From assembly GCF_900088415.1 (NCBI RefSeq), contig NZ_FLLQ01000009.1, positions 1-64,000 of the forward strand: a stretch of DNA of 64,000 bases. Reading direction: 5' to 3'. Positions 60,651 through 64,000 of this stretch are shown piece by piece (positions within the stretch are counted from its first letter, which is position 1; every line of letters starts with the position of its first letter). The translations under genes and the position numbers were made by a program. Below the pieces are notes generated by a model that saw only the letters and a list, made by a program, of their open reading frames with translations, searched no databases and was not told the origin of the DNA. Source of the stretch: Vibrio mediterranei. GTDB taxonomy: Bacteria > Pseudomonadota > Gammaproteobacteria > Enterobacterales > Vibrionaceae.

Positions 60651-61592
60651 CTAGTTATTTACAATGGCTAGATATTCTGCAACACCTTCAGAAACAGTTT
60701 TGAATTCTATATCACACCCAGCTGCACGCAGGTTAGTTAAGTCTGCCTGCGTAAACTCTTGATATGCACCTTTCAAGTGTTCTGGAAACGGGATGTTCTC
60801 TATCTCACCTTGGCCATGATGTTTGATCACGGCTTCTGCTACGGCTTCAAAACTCTCTGCATTACCAGTACCGCAGTTAAAAATACCGGATATTCCGTTT
60901 TCTAAGAACCATAGATTCACTTTCGCAACATCACCTACGTAGACAAAATCTCGAATGAAATGTTCACTACCAGCAAACAATTTCGGGTTCTCACCTGCAT
61001 TCATTTGATTATTCAAGTGGAATGCTACAGAAGCCATGCTTCCTTTGTGTTGCTCGCGTGGGCCATACACATTGAAGTAACGGAATCCAGTAATTTGCGA
61101 TAGTGTCTCGCCATGAGCTTCGGCATCTGCTGTAAGGCGGCGAACATAGTTATCAAATTGCTGTTTAGAGTAGCCATAAACGTTCAAAGCACCTTCGTAT
61201 TGACGCTCTTCTTTAAAAACAGTTGTTTCACCATATGTTGCAGCTGAAGAGGCATACAGAAATGGAATTTCACGCTCTAGACAGTAATGAAGTAACTCTT
61301 TTGAATACTCATAGTTGTTAAGCATGACATATTTGCCATCCCATTCAGTCGTAGCAGAACATGCTCCTTCATGAAACACTGCTTCAATAGGGCCAAAGTC
61401 ATCGCCAGCCATAACCTGGGTGAGGAAGTCATCACGATCCATGTAATCGGTAATGTCCAAATCCACTAAGTTTTTGAACTTACGTCCATTCTTAAGGTTG
61501 TCGACAACCAAGATATCATTTAAGCCTGCTTCGTTAAGCGCTTTAATAATGTTGCTGCCAATCATGCCAGCGCCGCCAGTTACAATGATCAT
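60651..61592 (-). CDS. hldD: ADP-L-glycero-D-manno-heptose 6-epimerase
   Basis: HldD (RfaD) epimerises ADP-D,D-heptose to ADP-L,D-heptose, the donor for the heptosyltransferases downstream. The 313-residue protein has the NAD(P)-binding MIIVTGGAGMIGSNIIKALN at the N-terminus, HEGACSATTEWDGKYVM, the catalytic Tyr and Lys in NVYGYSKQQFDNYVRR, and GFRYFNVYGPREQHKGSMAS. It heads the leftward operon and is divergent from gfcA. Confidence 0.98.
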   Translation of the reverse strand: MIIVTGGAGMIGSNIIKALNEAGLNDILVVDNLKNGRKFKNLVDLDITDYMDRDDFLTQVMAGDDFGPIEAVFHEGACSATTEWDGKYVMLNNYEYSKELLHYCLEREIPFLYASSAATYGETTVFKEERQYEGALNVYGYSKQQFDNYVRRLTADAEAHGETLSQITGFRYFNVYGPREQHKGSMASVAFHLNNQMNAGENPKLFAGSEHFIRDFVYVGDVAKVNLWFLENGISGIFNCGTGNAESFEAVAEAVIKHHGQGEIENIPFPEHLKGAYQEFTQADLTNLRAAGCDIEFKTVSEGVAEYLAIVNN

Positions 61593-61857
61593 AAAACTGT
61601 TCCAAATTGAATGGGATAATTAGTTCGAGTATATAAGATTTACCCTCAGCGTCAAAGCTAGGGCCGTAAGTGATAGGTATTTATAATTATTACTCTAATC
61701 TTGTTCTAATCGGGATCAACTTCCTAAAAACCGACGTTTGTCAGAAACTTGTCAAAAAAAACAATTTACAAAGCTTTGTACTTTCTACTAACATTGCAAG
61801 TCAGTGTGTTCAACTGAGTGCACTGAATTATCGATAATTTAGTAAAGGGAAATAACC

Positions 61858-62082
61858 ATGAAAAAAATCGCATTAGTAATGGCGATTGCGGCAGGCTTGG
61901 CTAACCCAGCTTTCGCAGAAGCTGAAGCAGGCGCAGCTGGCGCTGGCGCAAGTGGCGCAGCAGCAGGTGCAGCAACAACTGGTGCTATCGCAGTAGGTGC
62001 AGCAGCAGCAGTAGCAGTAGTAGCCGTAGCGTCTTCTGACGATTCAGCTGCAACAACAACTACAGTAACTGCATCTAACTAA
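61858..62082 (+). CDS. Small secreted Ala/Gly/Thr-rich protein (GfcA/YjbE-like)
   Basis: The 74-residue protein has a signal peptide cut after PAFA (about residue 20). A low-complexity mature part of Ala, Gly and Val follows, and a tail of DDSAATTTTVTASN. Composition and position match GfcA and YjbE, the first small proteins of the E. coli group 4 capsule and yjbEFGH operons, whose role is unknown. The start has AAAGGG upstream. A terminator follows directly, so it is probably made in excess over the downstream genes. Confidence 0.8.
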   Translation: MKKIALVMAIAAGLANPAFAEAEAGAAGAGASGAAAGAATTGAIAVGAAAAVAVVAVASSDDSAATTTTVTASN

Positions 62083-62100
62083 TTTTAGTTAGTCAGTTTG

Positions 62101-62137
62101 AGCTCCTCTTACATGTTGTATCGTAAGGGGGCTTTTT
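62101..62137 (+). terminator. Attenuator between gfcA and gfcB
   Basis: AGCTCCTCTTAC (62101-62112, one bulge) pairs with GTAAGGGGGCT (62123-62133), followed by TTTTTG. It separates the small secreted protein from the lipoprotein gene. Confidence 0.75.
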
Positions 62138-62202
62138 GTTTTTGGTTCCGTAAACCAGGAATTAAGGATTTTAAACTCTGCGAAGCGCCAAGGATGTCCC
62201 AA

Positions 62203-62844
62203 TTGAATTTTAAGTCGTATCTACTTGCCTTCTCATTGCTGTTTTTAACAGCGTGCTCCCAACGCTTTCAAGATGTCAACGCCACTATGTCTGAGGCGTT
62301 ATTTGGTGCCGACGATATTGCACTGACGCCCGAAAAAATCAAACAACTACCATACGCAAGTGCTTATGTTCGTATAAACGAAGGCCCTCAAATATTCGTT
62401 GTATTGGCTTTTGCCGAAGCGAATACTAAAACAGGTGTGATTCAATATAAATGGATGTCATCTGACCGAGCGATGATCATTACCGAAAATGGTCGGATCG
62501 TAAAAACGATAGGTTTGTTTGGGGATAATCTCAAAGGCATTCAAAGAGAACAACAAACGTCTAGTTCGTGGAAAGTCACCTATGATTGGATGCCAAATTA
62601 TCGCTACGATTATCAGGGGCTGGCTACTGAAGTTTTAGCGGGCAAAGAGACTATCTCGACGGTTATCGGCTCATATCAAACAGAAAGATATACCGAATCG
62701 GTGGTTTTTGATGCTATTGATGAAGAGTTAATCAATACGTATTGGAAAGATACGGCGACTGGAAAAGTTATTAAGTCGTTAGAGCAGATTGGCCCAGAGA
62801 TGAGCACTATTGAGCTAACGTTGCTGAAGCAACCAACGATTTAG
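62203..62844 (+). CDS. YjbF/GfcB family lipoprotein
   Basis: The 213-residue protein has a lipoprotein signal peptide (MNFKSYLLAFSLLFLTAC) with the lipobox LTAC. The body resembles YjbF/GfcB: IKQLPYASAYVRINEGPQIF, VLAFAE, TENGRIVKTIGL and DWMPNYRYDY. These operons serve exopolysaccharide production. The start is taken as the TTG at 62203, with AAGGA eight bases upstream; the ATG at 62194 overlaps that ribosome binding site and is the alternative. Array III separates it from the next gene. Confidence 0.85.
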   Translation: MNFKSYLLAFSLLFLTACSQRFQDVNATMSEALFGADDIALTPEKIKQLPYASAYVRINEGPQIFVVLAFAEANTKTGVIQYKWMSSDRAMIITENGRIVKTIGLFGDNLKGIQREQQTSSSWKVTYDWMPNYRYDYQGLATEVLAGKETISTVIGSYQTERYTESVVFDAIDEELINTYWKDTATGKVIKSLEQIGPEMSTIELTLLKQPTI

Positions 62845-62889
62845 AAAATCATGAGACCGGGTCATACACGGTCACAGACAAGAAAAGTC

Positions 62890-63535
62890 GTCATCCTCGT
62901 AAAAACGAGTATCTCTCAAAGCGTGTGACTCGCTGCATGAGATTCCCTTTTTCAAGGGAATGACGAAAGAAAAGAAACAGAGCCACGAGCAATCACAAAT
63001 AAAAATAGTCGTCATCCTCGTAAAAACGAGTATCTCCCAAAGCGTGTGACTCGCTGCATGAGATTCCCTTCTTCAAGGGAATGACGAATGTAGACAACTG
63101 GGCCACATCCAGCACAAACAAGAAGAGTCGTCATCCTCGTGAAAACGAGGATCTCCCAAAGCGAGTGACTTGCTGTATTAGGTTCCCTTTTTCAAGGGAA
63201 TGACAAAAGAAAAGAAACAGAGCCACGAGCAGTCACAAATAAAAAAAGTCGTCATCCTCGTGAAAACGAGGATCTCCCAAAGCGAGTGACTTGCTGTATG
63301 AGATTCCCTTCTTCAAGGGAATGACGAATGTAGACAACTGGGCCACATCCAGCACAAACAAGAAGAGTCGTCATCCTTGTGACAACGAGGATCTCCCAAA
63401 GCGCGTGACTCGCTGCATGAGATTCCCTTTTTCAAGGGAATGACGAAAGAAAAGAAACAGAGCCACGAGCAATCACAAATAAAAATAGTCGTCATCCTCG
63501 TGAAAACGAGGATCTCCCAAAGCGCATGACTCGCT
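62890..63535. repeat. Array III: R2 units in 240-bp dimers
   Basis: The left end GTCATCCTCG (one copy with T for C) recurs at 62890, 63011, 63130, 63251, 63370 and 63491, with spacings alternating 121 and 119. Each unit has a left hairpin (ATCCTCGT / ACGAGGAT) and a right hairpin (TTCCCTT / AAGGGAA) ending in ATGAC. Two linker types alternate, giving three dimers. The last unit is truncated. The array lies between gfcB and gfcC inside the operon. Confidence 0.95.
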
Positions 63536-63590
63536 GCAAGAGGCCTCAACTTCCAAGATGGCGAATTAGCACTTAAGAAAAGGACCCCTT

Positions 63591-64000
63591 ATGCTACAGG
63601 GACGCATAAAACAATTATTACTAGCGACACTACTCTGCGCACCTCTTCCCGCTATCGCTGCAGAGCTTTCGGTACTGTTACCCAATCAAGGTGTTCGTTT
63701 AGACTACCCACAACCTGTACGCCTTGAAACTGTACTTAAGGACGTCCAGAAACAAGCTCAAGCAAAACAAGTTCGTTTTGAACCAGTCCAAGCTCAACTG
63801 TTTGATTCTAAAAAACAAGTGATCGTTGATGAAATGAAGCAACAGATACTGAGTCAACTATCTGACCTCGCTCAAATAAAACCAGAACTTGATACACAAT
63901 CAATCTCAGAGCAAATCAACGCATCAAAGTTTCATTATCGTGAATTTACTTCTCTTGATTATGATGTTGTTCAATCCCAACGAAAAGGTAATCCTCTTTT
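63591..64000 (+). CDS. YjbG/GfcC family periplasmic protein, N-terminal part (cut by window edge)
   Basis: The visible 136 residues open with a signal peptide (MLQGRIKQLLLATLLCAPLP, cut near AIAA). The mature part begins ELSVLLPNQGVRLDYPQPVR, then LETVLKDVQKQ, similar in layout to GfcC/YjbG. The start has AAGGA seven to nine bases upstream. GfcC is a soluble periplasmic protein needed for group 4 capsule export in E. coli. The 3' end is outside the window. Confidence 0.8.
   Translation, partial: MLQGRIKQLLLATLLCAPLPAIAAELSVLLPNQGVRLDYPQPVRLETVLKDVQKQAQAKQVRFEPVQAQLFDSKKQVIVDEMKQQILSQLSDLAQIKPELDTQSISEQINASKFHYREFTSLDYDVVQSQRKGNPL

Noticed and set aside
63313..63549. 78-codon minus-strand open frame in array III
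   Set aside because: It is translated R2 repeat with internally repeated peptides, no ribosome binding site and no homology.

Overview
The window looks like chromosome 1 of a Vibrio species (Vibrionaceae, Gammaproteobacteria). The evidence is the gene order tuf-secE-nusG-rplKAJL-rpoBC, rsd/nudC/hemE/yjaG, greB/ompR-envZ, recG/trmH/spoT/rpoZ/gmk, yicC/rph/pyrE and a coaD-linked LPS core locus. The proteins read like enterobacterial orthologues with Vibrio-type codon use. No rRNA, tRNA, prophage, insertion sequence or CRISPR array was found.

Layout. 1-12.4 kb holds the translation and transcription super-operon: the end of tuf, secE-nusG, rplKA, rplJL with an L10 leader, and rpoBC. 12.4-19.7 kb holds rsd, nudC, hemE, a DUF4136 lipoprotein, a D-2-hydroxyacid dehydrogenase and yjaG, interrupted by an 11-copy tandem array of 170-bp units. 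19.8-25.9 kb is an AT-rich accessory island. It encodes a one-pilin chaperone-usher fimbria, whose operon ends with a ToxR/TcpP-like membrane-anchored regulator and a small membrane partner, and it is followed by an unrecognised protein with a weak ADP-ribosyltransferase-like look. 26-41 kb is core again: greB, an XRE regulator, ompR-envZ, recG, trmH, spoT, rpoZ, gmk, a PurR-controlled purine permease, yicC, rph and pyrE. Inside this stretch a small GIY-YIG nuclease gene directly abuts a second tandem array (six units of 119-120 bp).

42.3-61.6 kb is the envelope-polysaccharide region. It holds a GT-B glycosyltransferase, a GT39 transferase, coaD, waaE, five GT9 heptosyltransferase-family genes, kdkA, and a leftward operon running from hldD to waaL. 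That operon contains a GT25 gene, a glycosyltransferase-deacetylase fusion, waaF, waaA and a gtrB-gtrA-glucosyltransferase cassette. At the right edge a gfcABC/yjbEFG-type exopolysaccharide operon begins, with a third tandem array (about 120-bp units in 240-bp dimers) lying between gfcB and gfcC. The window ends inside gfcC.

The most unusual theme is the palindromic repeat family. Single copies and three tandem arrays share GTCAT/ATGAC-type ends and paired hairpins, and resemble repeats such as the Neisseria ones. The neighbouring GIY-YIG nuclease is a plausible partner acting on these repeats. Other points are the fimbrial locus with its own membrane regulator pair, a candidate small RNA between nudC and hemE, and the deacetylase fusion in LPS core synthesis.
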